A DNA stretch of 8,827 nt from Desulfobacteraceae bacterium (GTDB lineage: Bacteria; Desulfobacterota; Desulfobacteria; Desulfobacterales; SURF-7), in assembly GCA_030619585.1 (NCBI GenBank), contig JAUXBD010000028.1, positions 1 through 8,827 of the forward strand, read 5' to 3'. Below the pieces are notes generated by a model. That model saw nothing but the letters and a program-made list of their open reading frames with translations, had not been told where the DNA came from and searched no databases. Numbering within the stretch: the stretch's first letter is position 1; each line of letters opens with the position of its first letter. Position numbers and translations under genes: made by a program. Shown piece by piece: positions 1 to 5,831 of the stretch.

Positions 1-1
1 C

Positions 2-1168
2 GCCCGTTATCCGATTGCACTTGCACCTGGTATGGGCCAAAACTTCATTTTCACTGCGGCAGTTGTTCCTGCAGCAGCCAGCCTCACAGTTGTGGCCAAT
101 GGTCAGACTTCTGCATGGCAGGTCGCCATGGGCGTCATACTGGTGTCAGGAATAATCTTTTTTTTTCTGTCATTGATTGGACTTCGCGAGGCCATGGCCG
201 ACGCCATCAGTCCAAGCATGAAAAGCGCCATCGCTGTCGGCATCGGTTTCTTCATAGCCTTCATCGGTCTTAAAAACGCCGGTGTCATCGTGAATAGTGA
301 AGGTACGCTGCTGAAGTTAAATACAAATTTTACCTCTCCTGACGTGTTGACCTTCTTTTTTGGCCTCATCCTTATCGCGGCGCTGCATACCAGGAAGGTC
401 CGCGGCGCTGTTCTCATAGGCATTATGTCCACAACGGTTCTTGCAATAGTACTGAAGCTTCTATTGCCTGACGCTGTGGTGCAGTCGTGCAATTTAAAGT
501 TCATGAATCCCACCTGGCATCTTGTATCAAGCCCCACAATAAGTCCCACTTTCTTTAAGTTTGACATTATGAATGCCCTGTGCAGGCCCATGGTTCCGTT
601 TATAATTATTTTTCTGTTCATGGATGTTTTCGATACCCTGGGAACCCTTATCGGAGTCGGCGAAGGAGCAGGTCTGCTCAAGGACGGCAAACTTGTTCGC
701 GGTAGGCAGGCCATGTTGTCAGACGCAGTGGGGACAGTGGCTGGTGCATGTATGGGTACCAGTACGGTAACAAGCTTTATTGAAAGTGCTACGGGAGTGG
801 AGGCAGGCGGTCGCACAGGACTTACCAGTCTAACAACGGCATTCTGGTTTCTTATGGCGATTTTTTTCACGCCGGCAGTGGCAATGGTGGGAAGCTACCC
901 ATCAATCACATCTCCTGCTTTAGTTGCGGTGGGCGCTATGATGATCAGCAGTGTCGCCAGAATCGACTGGAAAGACTTCAGCGAATGTATGCCCGCATTT
1001 TTGATTATACTTGGCATACCCCTTAGCTTTTCCATTGCAGACGGCCTTGCATTAGGGTTTATCTCCTATCCCATAATTAAGCTCCTGAGCGGACGGTTAA
1101 AAGACGTTAAATGGCTTATGTATATCCTGTCCGCCGTGCTACTGGTATATTTCACTATATATCGATAG
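2..1168 (+). CDS. NCS2/AzgA-family purine (guanine/hypoxanthine-type) permease, 5'-truncated by window edge
   Basis: Inner-membrane nucleobase transporter, probably a proton symporter for adenine, guanine or hypoxanthine by family. The frame is open from base 2 and begins ARYPIALAPGMG, matching the conserved AzgA-type 'YPIALAPGMG' segment near the N-terminus, so the ATG at 32 is internal and roughly 50 residues are missing to the left. About 389 residues are visible, nearly all in hydrophobic membrane segments. The conserved middle reads DVFDTLGTLIGVGEGAG (near 625-675), then GTSTVTSFIESATGVEAGGRTGLT (about 757-830), the substrate-binding helix region of this family. It is transcribed towards pyrF and the - strand operon (convergent). 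Purine substrate is a family inference; the exact base cannot be read. No clear terminator follows the stop. Confidence 0.88.
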   Translation, partial: ARYPIALAPGMGQNFIFTAAVVPAAASLTVVANGQTSAWQVAMGVILVSGIIFFFLSLIGLREAMADAISPSMKSAIAVGIGFFIAFIGLKNAGVIVNSEGTLLKLNTNFTSPDVLTFFFGLILIAALHTRKVRGAVLIGIMSTTVLAIVLKLLLPDAVVQSCNLKFMNPTWHLVSSPTISPTFFKFDIMNALCRPMVPFIIIFLFMDVFDTLGTLIGVGEGAGLLKDGKLVRGRQAMLSDAVGTVAGACMGTSTVTSFIESATGVEAGGRTGLTSLTTAFWFLMAIFFTPAVAMVGSYPSITSPALVAVGAMMISSVARIDWKDFSECMPAFLIILGIPLSFSIADGLALGFISYPIIKLLSGRLKDVKWLMYILSAVLLVYFTIYR

Positions 1169-1202
1169 TGTAAATACATAAATCGGTATTTGAAGAAAAA
1201 AA

Positions 1203-1259
1203 TGGTGCCGAAGGCCGGAATCGAACCGGCACGGGGCGCCCCACTGCCCCCTCAAGACA
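1203..1259 (-). repeat. Displaced 3' half of tRNA-Leu (putative outer attachment site)
   Basis: This is 57 bp directly repeating bases 2666-2722 of the intact tRNA-Leu, with two mismatches: one in the T-loop (TTCGATT here, TTCAATT in the gene) and one in the variable arm (GGGGCGC here, GGGGCGA in the gene). It runs from the CCA end back to the anticodon loop and 3' edge of the anticodon stem, then stops abruptly. There is no D arm or 5' acceptor strand, so it cannot be a tRNA. Such a fragment in the same orientation is the classic product of tyrosine-recombinase integration into a tRNA gene, where the incoming element restores the gene and the original 3' end is pushed to the far side. Confidence 0.85.
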
Positions 1260-1396
1260 AATTTTAGCCAAACAAACACAAATAGAAACAACGTAACCAA
1301 GAAGAGTATTAATTACAATTCCATATAGTTATCTACCATTTACCAATAGATACAAACCATAACAAAAACTGTTAAATGGGTACATACTTTTTACAA

Positions 1397-1417
1397 TTTG
1401 TTGACCTTTTGTTGACC
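1397..1417 (+). repeat. Two TTTGTTGACC direct repeats near the left end of the insert
   Basis: TTTGTTGACC occurs at 1397-1406 and again at 1408-1417, an 11-bp period, about 140-160 bp inside the displaced tRNA fragment. The GTTGACC core recurs in the same orientation near the other end of the insert (2486-2492 and 2516-2522). The placement suits arm-type recombinase binding sites, but this is inference. Confidence 0.5.
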
Positions 1418-1482
1418 ATGAAATTGAGGGTGTGGATGAGTACAATGTGGTTTTTAATAAAAGAAACGTTAAAAACGAAAAC

Positions 1483-2205
1483 CTACTTTTTTAATGCAAG
1501 CCCTTTTCGAATTTCTTCCTGCATGGAAATTACGGTTTGAATTGGGTCGACAGCATCTCTAATGGGACGCCCCACAACGACATAATCAGCACCATCGATG
1601 ATTGCTTTTTGAGCCGTTACAATCCTTTTTTGATCATCTTCAAGAGTTTCAACATTCCCTCCTGGTCTAATTCCAGGCGTAACAATAAGAAAATTTTCTC
1701 CTAAATCTTGTCTTAATAAGTTTGCCTCCAAACCGGAAGAAACAACTCCATCACACCCAAGCTTTAAGGCTCTTTGGGCACGCAACAAAACCAAATCTTT
1801 GACTTTGCCCGTCATGCCCATTTCCTTCATATCTGTTTCATCAAAACTTGTTAGAACAGTAACTGCTAATATTTTAACACCATTTTTTTCTTGAACAGCA
1901 GCCCTGATAATCGGATCATTTCCATGAACAGTTGCAAAAGTTACGCCTCTATCCTTAAATTGGTTTATAGCCGATTTAACTGTTTCGGGCACATCAAAAA
2001 GTTTCAAATCGACCATAACTTTATGGCCACGTCCTATAATCCAATCGATAACAGGGAAATGGCCAGCGATAAACAATTCAAGACCAACTTTAAAAAAGTT
2101 GATGTGGCTTTCCAAACGTTTCACCCATTCTTCAGCTTCTTTTTTTGAGCTTACATCAAGAGCAAAAATAATTCGTTCTTTTAATGGGATGTCTTTAGTC
2201 TGCAT
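1483..2205 (-). CDS. pyrF: Orotidine 5'-phosphate decarboxylase
   Basis: Cytosolic enzyme that decarboxylates OMP to UMP, the last step of de novo pyrimidine synthesis. It has 240 residues, normal for the short bacterial form. The TIM-barrel signatures are intact: ALD at 15-17, FKVGLELF at 38-45, the catalytic DLKLFD with D66, K68 and D71, the phosphate-binding TPGIRP at 176-181, and GADYVVVGRPI at 205-215. The ATG at 2205 is preceded by GGAG at 2215-2218 with 9-nt spacing, and a TTGACA-type promoter lies upstream at about 2297-2323. It is the only gene in the AT-rich stretch bounded by tRNA-Leu sequences, with AAA- and ATT-rich codons unlike its neighbours. That suggests acquisition, although a native pyrF caught in the interval cannot be excluded. 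Function is secure; origin is inferred. Confidence 0.95.
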   Translation of the reverse strand: MQTKDIPLKERIIFALDVSSKKEAEEWVKRLESHINFFKVGLELFIAGHFPVIDWIIGRGHKVMVDLKLFDVPETVKSAINQFKDRGVTFATVHGNDPIIRAAVQEKNGVKILAVTVLTSFDETDMKEMGMTGKVKDLVLLRAQRALKLGCDGVVSSGLEANLLRQDLGENFLIVTPGIRPGGNVETLEDDQKRIVTAQKAIIDGADYVVVGRPIRDAVDPIQTVISMQEEIRKGLALKK

Positions 2206-2227
2206 AAGCTAATTCTCCATTTATCCC

Positions 2228-2257
2228 TTTTTGACAACAGACCATTTTTGACAACAG
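2228..2257 (-). repeat. Direct repeat pair CTGTTGTCAAAAA in the pyrF leader
   Basis: On the + strand TTTTTGACAACAG is at 2228-2240 and 2245-2257, a 17-bp period, so the pyrF leader carries CTGTTGTCAAAAA twice. A related CTGTTGACAA covers the candidate -35 at about 2316-2325. It could be an operator for a regulator of pyrF or a further recombinase or accessory-protein site. Confidence 0.5.
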
Positions 2258-2296
2258 CGAAGTGAGTTTTTTGTAAAAGTTGAGACTTTATCTTTA

Positions 2297-2323
2297 ATTA
2301 TGTAAAACATTTCTTCTTGTCAA
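2297..2323 (-). promoter_or_regulatory. Candidate sigma70-type promoter for pyrF
   Basis: On the - strand TTGACA (2318-2323) matches the -35 consensus exactly. CATAAT (2297-2302) matches five of six -10 bases, at a slightly short 15-bp spacing. Transcription would begin near 2290, giving a leader of about 85 nt that contains the CTGTTGTCAAAAA pair. Sequence match only. Confidence 0.4.
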
Positions 2324-2332
2324 CAGAAAAAG

Positions 2333-2346
2333 CACAACAAGTTGTG
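2333..2346. promoter_or_regulatory. Small inverted repeat CACAAC-AA-GTTGTG upstream of the pyrF -35
   Basis: A perfect 6-bp inverted repeat with a 2-bp centre, 9 bp upstream of the candidate -35. A half-site-like CACAAC recurs near 2359-2364. It could be an operator, but in AT-rich sequence chance is a real alternative. Confidence 0.3.
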
Positions 2347-2485
2347 TATTTAATTTTTCACAACACAAAATGTAGATAAAAATATTATCCTATTTTCATT
2401 TAACAATCCATTCCTTTAAATAAGCGACATCTCTATCAAGTATTTCATATGATGTCAATCTAACGTTTTGGGTACTCGGAAAGCT

Positions 2486-2522
2486 GTTGACCAGTTACAG
2501 ACGTTTTTACAAAATGTTGACC
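2486..2522 (+). repeat. Two GTTGACC direct repeats near the tRNA end of the insert
   Basis: GTTGACC at 2486-2492 and 2516-2522, 30 bp apart, about 145-180 bp from the tRNA 3' end. They share sequence and orientation with the pair at 1397-1417, and a similar context follows (CCATGAAATTGA at the left, CCAAATTGA here). Candidate arm-type integrase sites. Confidence 0.5.
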
Positions 2523-2615
2523 AAATTGAAAAAAACCCAAATTAATATTTTTATCTTTTCATGTAGACTGCCATTAATTAATGGTTTTCACAAGCTATAG
2601 CTCATAAAGTCAAAT

Positions 2616-2660
2616 AAAAAAGGGTTTAGCAATTAGTATTCTTGCTAAACCCTTTATTTT
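2616..2660 (-). terminator. Rho-independent terminator after tRNA-Leu, probably bidirectional
   Basis: A perfect 14-bp stem (2619-2632 with 2642-2655; core GGGTTTAGCAA/TTGCTAAACCC) and a 9-nt loop. On the - strand the stem is followed by a T-rich tract (TTTTATTTG), ending the secG-tRNA transcript just after the tRNA. On the + strand it is followed by TATTTTT, so it may also act in reverse. It starts 10 bp from the tRNA 3' end and lies inside the inserted segment, so the insert appears to have supplied it. Confidence 0.85.
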
Positions 2661-2665
2661 TCGCA

Positions 2666-2751
2666 TGGTGCCGAAGGCCGGAATTGAACCGGCACGGGTC
2701 GCCCCACTGCCCCCTCAAGACAGCGTGTCTACCAAGTTCCACCACTTCGGC
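2666..2751 (-). tRNA. tRNA-Leu (anticodon GAG)
   Basis: An 86-nt gene including the encoded CCA. The acceptor strands GCCGAAG and CTTCGGC pair fully, followed by discriminator A and CCA. The D region has GGUAGACAC; the anticodon stem-loop CUGUC-UUGAGGG-GGCAG carries GAG (2714-2716); the class II variable arm is GGG-GCGA-CCC; the T arm is GCCGG-TTCAATT-CCGGC. It reads CUC and CUU codons. It lies 8 bp after the secG stop codon and is probably co-transcribed and processed; Escherichia coli has the same neighbour pair (secG-leuU, also GAG). Its 3' half is duplicated at 1203-1259. If that reflects integration, the present 3' half came from the insert. Confidence 0.95.
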
Positions 2752-2759
2752 ACATACAT

Positions 2760-3209
2760 TTATTCAGTCGCCGCAGATTGTTCTGTTCCTTTTTCGGGCG
2801 CTGCCTGCTTTGCAGGAGTTTTGGCTTCCTTTTGAGCTGGTTTCGCCTTATCATCTGCTTGAGTGTTCGGTGCTTGAGCGGCTGGAACTTTTGTGTCCTG
2901 CGTGAACGGCATGTCAACCGGCAGCTTCTCTTCTTGCGCGGCCGGTGCTTTAGTATCCTTCATGATTGATTTTGGGGTTTTATGGGTGGATAACCAAGCA
3001 AGGGTAAAACAGGTGATCATGAAAACCACTGCAGCAACTGTTGTCGCCTTGCTTAAGAAGGTAGATGCACCAGAACTTCCAAACAGAGTCTGGCTGCCCC
3101 CCCCGCCAAATGACGCACCCATATCAGCCCCTTTGCCGGTTTGAAGCAAAACGATCATGATCAGTGCAAGGCACACAATAACGTGAATTATTACAATGAT
3201 AGAAGACAT
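2760..3209 (-). CDS. secG: Protein translocase subunit SecG, with extended C-terminal tail
   Basis: Small inner-membrane partner of SecY and SecE in the Sec channel. It has 149 residues: TM1 at about 3-23, the conserved glycine-rich cytoplasmic loop (QTGKGADMGASFGGGGSQTLFGS at about 23-45), TM2 at about 56-74, then a hydrophilic tail of some 75 residues rich in Ala, Lys, Pro and Gln. The tail contains a short internal repeat, DTKAPAAQ (85-92) and DTKVPAAQ (105-112). E. coli SecG is about 110 residues, so the tail is long, although variable tails are common. The start is 12 bp after the tpiA stop with no clear Shine-Dalgarno, suggesting translational coupling. A run of eight C (3097-3104; G8 in the coding strand) encodes part of the Gly run. 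Confidence 0.93.
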   Translation of the reverse strand: MSSIIVIIHVIVCLALIMIVLLQTGKGADMGASFGGGGSQTLFGSSGASTFLSKATTVAAVVFMITCFTLAWLSTHKTPKSIMKDTKAPAAQEEKLPVDMPFTQDTKVPAAQAPNTQADDKAKPAQKEAKTPAKQAAPEKGTEQSAATE

Positions 3210-3221
3210 AGAAAAATATTA

Positions 3222-3983
3222 TTATTTGTAATGAACTATTTTGCTGAAAGTCTCCGGATCCAGGCTTGCTCCTCCCACAAGAGCGCCGTCAATATCCTTT
3301 CTTTCCATAAGTTCAGCAACGTTGTTCGGTTTTACGCTTCCCCCGTACAAAATCCTAACTGAGCCGGCAAAGTCGGCATCATAAATGTTTTCCAGAAGAG
3401 AGCGTATATATTTGTGAACCTCTTGAGCCTGATCGCTTGTGGCGGTCTTTCCTGTTCCAATGGCCCACACAGGTTCATATGCAATAATCAGGGATTTTAA
3501 CTCCTCTGAAGGAAGTCCTTCTAACCCCTTTTTTATCTGTTTGTCAAGTACAGAAAATGTTTTTTCCTCTTCCCTTTCACTTTCAGTTTCTCCTATACAC
3601 ATAATAGGGATTAATTTGCTTGAAATTGCAGCTTTTATTTTTTTGTTCACAGACTCATCGGTTTCGTTAAAATACTGGCGTCTTTCAGAATGACCTATTA
3701 TAACGCATTCACAACCAGCTGAAGCAATCATCTCAGCTGATATTTCACCTGTGTAAGCGCCCTCACTTTCCCAGAAAAGATTCTGGGCACCGATAAGCAC
3801 GGGGCTGTCTTCAAGCTTGTCTGCTACCGGGGCTAAGGCTGTAAATGTGGGGGCGATCATAACATCAATGTCGGATAGAACATCTGCCACAATCATTGAA
3901 ATTTTTCCTGCTGCCTCAACAGCTTCCGGGCCGGTTTTAAACATTTTCCAGTTTCCTGAGATAAAAGGCCTGCGGTTTTCCAT
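3222..3983 (-). CDS. tpiA: Triose-phosphate isomerase
   Basis: Cytosolic glycolytic and gluconeogenic enzyme that interconverts dihydroxyacetone phosphate and glyceraldehyde 3-phosphate. It is 253 residues, the normal length. Catalytic residues are all visible: K13 in GNWKM, H98 in IIGHSERR (95-102), and E170 in AYEPVWAIGTGK (168-179), which continues into the flexible lid loop. The phosphate-binding YGGSVKP (213-219) and DGALVGGASL (232-241) follow. The start ATG overlaps the rimI stop by one base (TAATG), with AAGGAG 8 nt upstream inside the rimI 3' end, so the two are translationally coupled. The tpiA-secG pairing is common in bacteria. Nothing is odd about it. Confidence 0.98.
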   Translation of the reverse strand: MENRRPFISGNWKMFKTGPEAVEAAGKISMIVADVLSDIDVMIAPTFTALAPVADKLEDSPVLIGAQNLFWESEGAYTGEISAEMIASAGCECVIIGHSERRQYFNETDESVNKKIKAAISSKLIPIMCIGETESEREEEKTFSVLDKQIKKGLEGLPSEELKSLIIAYEPVWAIGTGKTATSDQAQEVHKYIRSLLENIYDADFAGSVRILYGGSVKPNNVAELMERKDIDGALVGGASLDPETFSKIVHYK

Positions 3984-4453
3984 TAGAAAATCTCCTTAAG
4001 TTTTTTCATCATAACAATAGCATCTTCTCCATCTTCTTGATAGTAGTTTAACCTTTTTCCTATTACTTTAAAACATAGTTTGTTATAAAATTTTATTGCC
4101 GCATTGTTTGACAATCTTACTTCAAGATAAACTGCTTTGACTCCGGCTTCACTTGCAATCTTGAAACTATTTCCAAGAAGCCAGGAGGCAATTCCATGGT
4201 TACGCCATTTGGGAGCCACGGAAATTTTCAGTATATGCATCTCATCTGCAATAATACGAAAAGTTATATAGGATACAATTTTGCTATTATTACAGAAACT
4301 GCCGGGCCTTACAATAAAATTATAGGAGCTTTTGCATGAAAGCTCAGATTTATATGAACTTCGTTTCCATGGAGTCTTAAAAGAAGCTTGTTCAATTTCA
4401 AGCACCTGGTCGAGGTCAGCTTCAGTCATGGCATACATGCACCATGTTGGCAA
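3983..4453 (-). CDS. rimI: Ribosomal protein bS18 alanine N-acetyltransferase (GNAT family)
   Basis: Transfers acetyl from acetyl-CoA to the N-terminal alanine of ribosomal protein S18. It has 156 residues with a GNAT fold: MTEADLDQVLEIE (9-21), the acetyl-CoA loop RNHGIA (84-89), and YLEVRLSNNAAIKFY (109-123). E111 and Y123 fall where the catalytic Glu and Tyr of Salmonella RimI lie; LNYY (135-138) is also typical. The usual YxxLGF reads YNKLCF, a Gly-to-Cys change. I prefer the TTG start at 4453: it lies 4 bp after the preceding gene with AGAGGG about 9 nt upstream, while the first ATG (4438) has no Shine-Dalgarno. Another N-terminal acetyltransferase role is possible. Confidence 0.85.
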   Translation of the reverse strand: MPTWCMYAMTEADLDQVLEIEQASFKTPWKRSSYKSELSCKSSYNFIVRPGSFCNNSKIVSYITFRIIADEMHILKISVAPKWRNHGIASWLLGNSFKIASEAGVKAVYLEVRLSNNAAIKFYNKLCFKVIGKRLNYYQEDGEDAIVMMKKLKEIF

Positions 4454-4457
4454 TTTT

Positions 4458-4871
4458 CTATTCCCTCTTATTTCCTTTTAATATTCCGCTTGCAAGTGAG
4501 ATGCTCCTTTTCCCGAATTGTTCAAGATTTTTTGCCATATTGCTTAAATCTATTTTCTGCCGTGTATCTATTGCCTTGATCAGTATGGGAAGATTAACTC
4601 CTGAAAGGACCTCCACCTTTCCCTCTTCAAGAAAAGAGTAACTCAAATTGGAGGGGGTCCCTCCGAACATATCAGTTAGGATGAGTATACCTTTATTCTG
4701 GTTTACACTCTTTATAGCCTTGGCAATCTTTTTCCTCAGTTTTTCGGGATCTTCTTTAAGATCTATTGATACAGGTACAACAGCTTCGGGTACTGCCCCG
4801 AGAATAAATTCAGCTGCATCAATTATGGCCGATCCCAGATTGCTGTGCGTGACAATTACTATTCCAACCAT
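4458..4871 (-). CDS. PTS system IIA component, mannose family (ManX-like)
   Basis: Cytosolic phosphocarrier of 137 residues matching a stand-alone EIIA-Man domain. The phosphorylatable histidine is H9 in IVTHSNLG (6-13), and the conserved TDMFGGTPSN is at 66-75, followed by LSGVNLPIL (89-97). No IIB, IIC or IID sugar-transport partner is fused or adjacent, so a regulatory role is more likely than sugar uptake. In related genomes such a IIA gene often follows rapZ and precedes HPr and enzyme I; here rimI follows instead. The ATG at 4871 has AGAGG about 6 nt upstream. It stands 88 bp after rapZ, and its stop (TAG) is 4 bp before the rimI TTG. Confidence 0.88.
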   Translation of the reverse strand: MVGIVIVTHSNLGSAIIDAAEFILGAVPEAVVPVSIDLKEDPEKLRKKIAKAIKSVNQNKGILILTDMFGGTPSNLSYSFLEEGKVEVLSGVNLPILIKAIDTRQKIDLSNMAKNLEQFGKRSISLASGILKGNKRE

Positions 4872-4959
4872 AAAACCTCTTTAACATATGAGCTTGGTTA
4901 TAAACTAGTCCGGCTAATAAACCAGGTTGATTTTTTTAAGGCAACACACTTAGTTTACA

Positions 4960-5823
4960 TTACTGGTCTATATCCCGATGGGTAATCTCGATCCGTTTAT
5001 TTTGCTTTGCTATTTTCTCATAAACCCTTCTTGCAATGGCCACGCTGCGGTGGCGGCCTCCGGTGCAGCCCAAAGCGATGGTTAAATAAGATTTGCCCTC
5101 CTTTTCATATAAAGGGATTAAATAGTCAAGTAGATCGAGGTATTTTTTTAAAAAAATACCGGCTTGGTCATTATCCAGGACATAATTGCTTACCTTTTTG
5201 TTTTCACCACTCAAATGCTTTAGTTCCGGAACAAAAAAAGGGTTTGAAAGAAAACGTACGTCTACTATCAGGTCCACATCATGGAGAATTCCATACTTGA
5301 AACCAAATGATAGGATGTTTATCCGCATGGGTGCTATCTTTATGCTTTCTCGGGCTATTTTAAATATTGCCGACTTTAATTCATGTGTATTGTAGTTTGA
5401 TGTTTCTATTATCTTATCAGCAGTCTTGCGCAGATTCCCCAGCTGTTTTTTTTCAGACCGGATTCCGTTTATTAGATTTTTATGGTGGGATAAAGGGTGA
5501 TGGCGGCGCGTCTGGCTGTAACGCTGCAAAAGTATATCTTCACTGGCCTCAAGAAAGAGGATTTTAAGTTTGTAACTATTTTCCTTCAAAGTTTCAAAGA
5601 TGTCATGGTATTTTGCAGGAAACTCTTTTTCCCTTATGTCCATAACAAAGGCAAATCCTGTGATCTCAGAGGGCTTTTCCACTGGCAATTCGAGAAACTT
5701 AGGAAGAAGGTCAATAGGCATGTTGTCAACACAGTAAAAGCCTGCATCCTCAAAGGCCGCAATTGCGGTGCTTTTTCCGGAGCCGGAAAGGCCTGTGATT
5801 ATATGTATGGCAAATTTATACAT
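4960..5823 (-). CDS. rapZ: RapZ/YvcJ-family P-loop nucleotide-binding and RNA-binding regulator
   Basis: 287 residues, normal for the family. The N-terminal kinase-like domain has Walker A GLSGSGKS (11-18), CVDNMP (31-36), a Walker B-like FVMDIR (59-64) and RYSQTRRHHPL (101-111). The C-terminal domain has FGFKYG (173-178), DVRFLSNPFF (188-197) and the signature GCTGGRHRSV (252-261). In E. coli RapZ binds small RNAs and directs RNase E to glmS-regulating RNA, linking UDP-GlcNAc supply to cell-envelope synthesis; in Bacillus YvcJ binds and hydrolyses nucleotides. Which role applies here is unknown. The ATG at 5823 has no recognisable Shine-Dalgarno; the 9-bp repeat array upstream ends 8 bp from it. 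It follows ptsN as in proteobacteria generally. Confidence 0.95.
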   Translation of the reverse strand: MYKFAIHIITGLSGSGKSTAIAAFEDAGFYCVDNMPIDLLPKFLELPVEKPSEITGFAFVMDIREKEFPAKYHDIFETLKENSYKLKILFLEASEDILLQRYSQTRRHHPLSHHKNLINGIRSEKKQLGNLRKTADKIIETSNYNTHELKSAIFKIARESIKIAPMRINILSFGFKYGILHDVDLIVDVRFLSNPFFVPELKHLSGENKKVSNYVLDNDQAGIFLKKYLDLLDYLIPLYEKEGKSYLTIALGCTGGRHRSVAIARRVYEKIAKQNKRIEITHRDIDQ

Positions 5824-5831
5824 GTATTTAG

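Larger units (their letters stand above)
1169..1482. other. Gene-free stretch between permease and pyrF
   Basis: This 314-bp stretch holds the displaced tRNA-Leu 3' fragment (1203-1259), an A-run just outside it (1196-1202), AT-rich sequence, and two GTTGACC copies at 1397-1417. An AT-only 8-bp inverted repeat at about 1451-1477 (GTTTTTAA/TTAAAAAC) lies just beyond the pyrF stop and could weakly end pyrF transcription. It has no GC core, so I do not call it a terminator. No coding potential is recognised. Confidence 0.6.
2206..2614. other. Gene-free AT-rich stretch upstream of pyrF
   Basis: These roughly 410 bp lie between the pyrF start and the tRNA terminator. They hold the pyrF Shine-Dalgarno sequence, a repeat pair TTTTTGACAACAG (2228-2240 and 2245-2257), a candidate promoter (2297-2323), the inverted repeat CACAAC-AA-GTTGTG (2333-2346), and two GTTGACC copies (2486-2522). 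No open frame with coding character is recognised on either strand, and no recombinase fragment is visible. Confidence 0.6.
1203..2665. mobile_element. Putative tRNA-Leu-integrated element or remnant, about 1.46 kb, carrying pyrF
   Basis: The stretch is bounded by the displaced tRNA 3' fragment at one end and the intact tRNA-Leu 3' end at the other. The interior is visibly more AT-rich than the flanking operon and contains one recognisable gene (pyrF, - strand). GTTGACC direct-repeat pairs lie about 140-180 bp from each end, where arm-type integrase sites would be expected. No integrase, excisionase, transposase or replication gene is present, so it is either a deleted remnant, a mini-element mobilised in trans, or a stretch trapped between two tRNA copies by another route. 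The boundary repeats are seen directly; mobility is inferred. Confidence 0.6.

Noticed and set aside
103..870. 255-codon open frame on the - strand opposite the permease
   Set aside because: It is antisense to a clear NCS2 permease, with no recognisable motifs; it is open only because of the codon bias of the real gene.
1203..1259. A second tRNA-Leu gene
   Set aside because: Only the 3' part from anticodon loop to CCA is present; the D arm and 5' acceptor strand are replaced by unrelated AT-rich sequence.
1451..1477. 8-bp inverted repeat after pyrF as a rho-independent terminator
   Set aside because: The stem is nearly all A/T with an 11-nt loop and no GC core; not supported as a terminator.
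1260..2665. Hidden integrase or excisionase fragment in the insert
   Set aside because: I looked on both strands outside pyrF and saw no frame of useful length with recombinase motifs.
4890..4925. Possible hairpin or terminator between rapZ and the IIA gene (GGTT...AACC around TAGCCGGACTA)
   Set aside because: The stem needs several bulges and has no T-run placed to act as a terminator on the - strand; the operon seems to continue.
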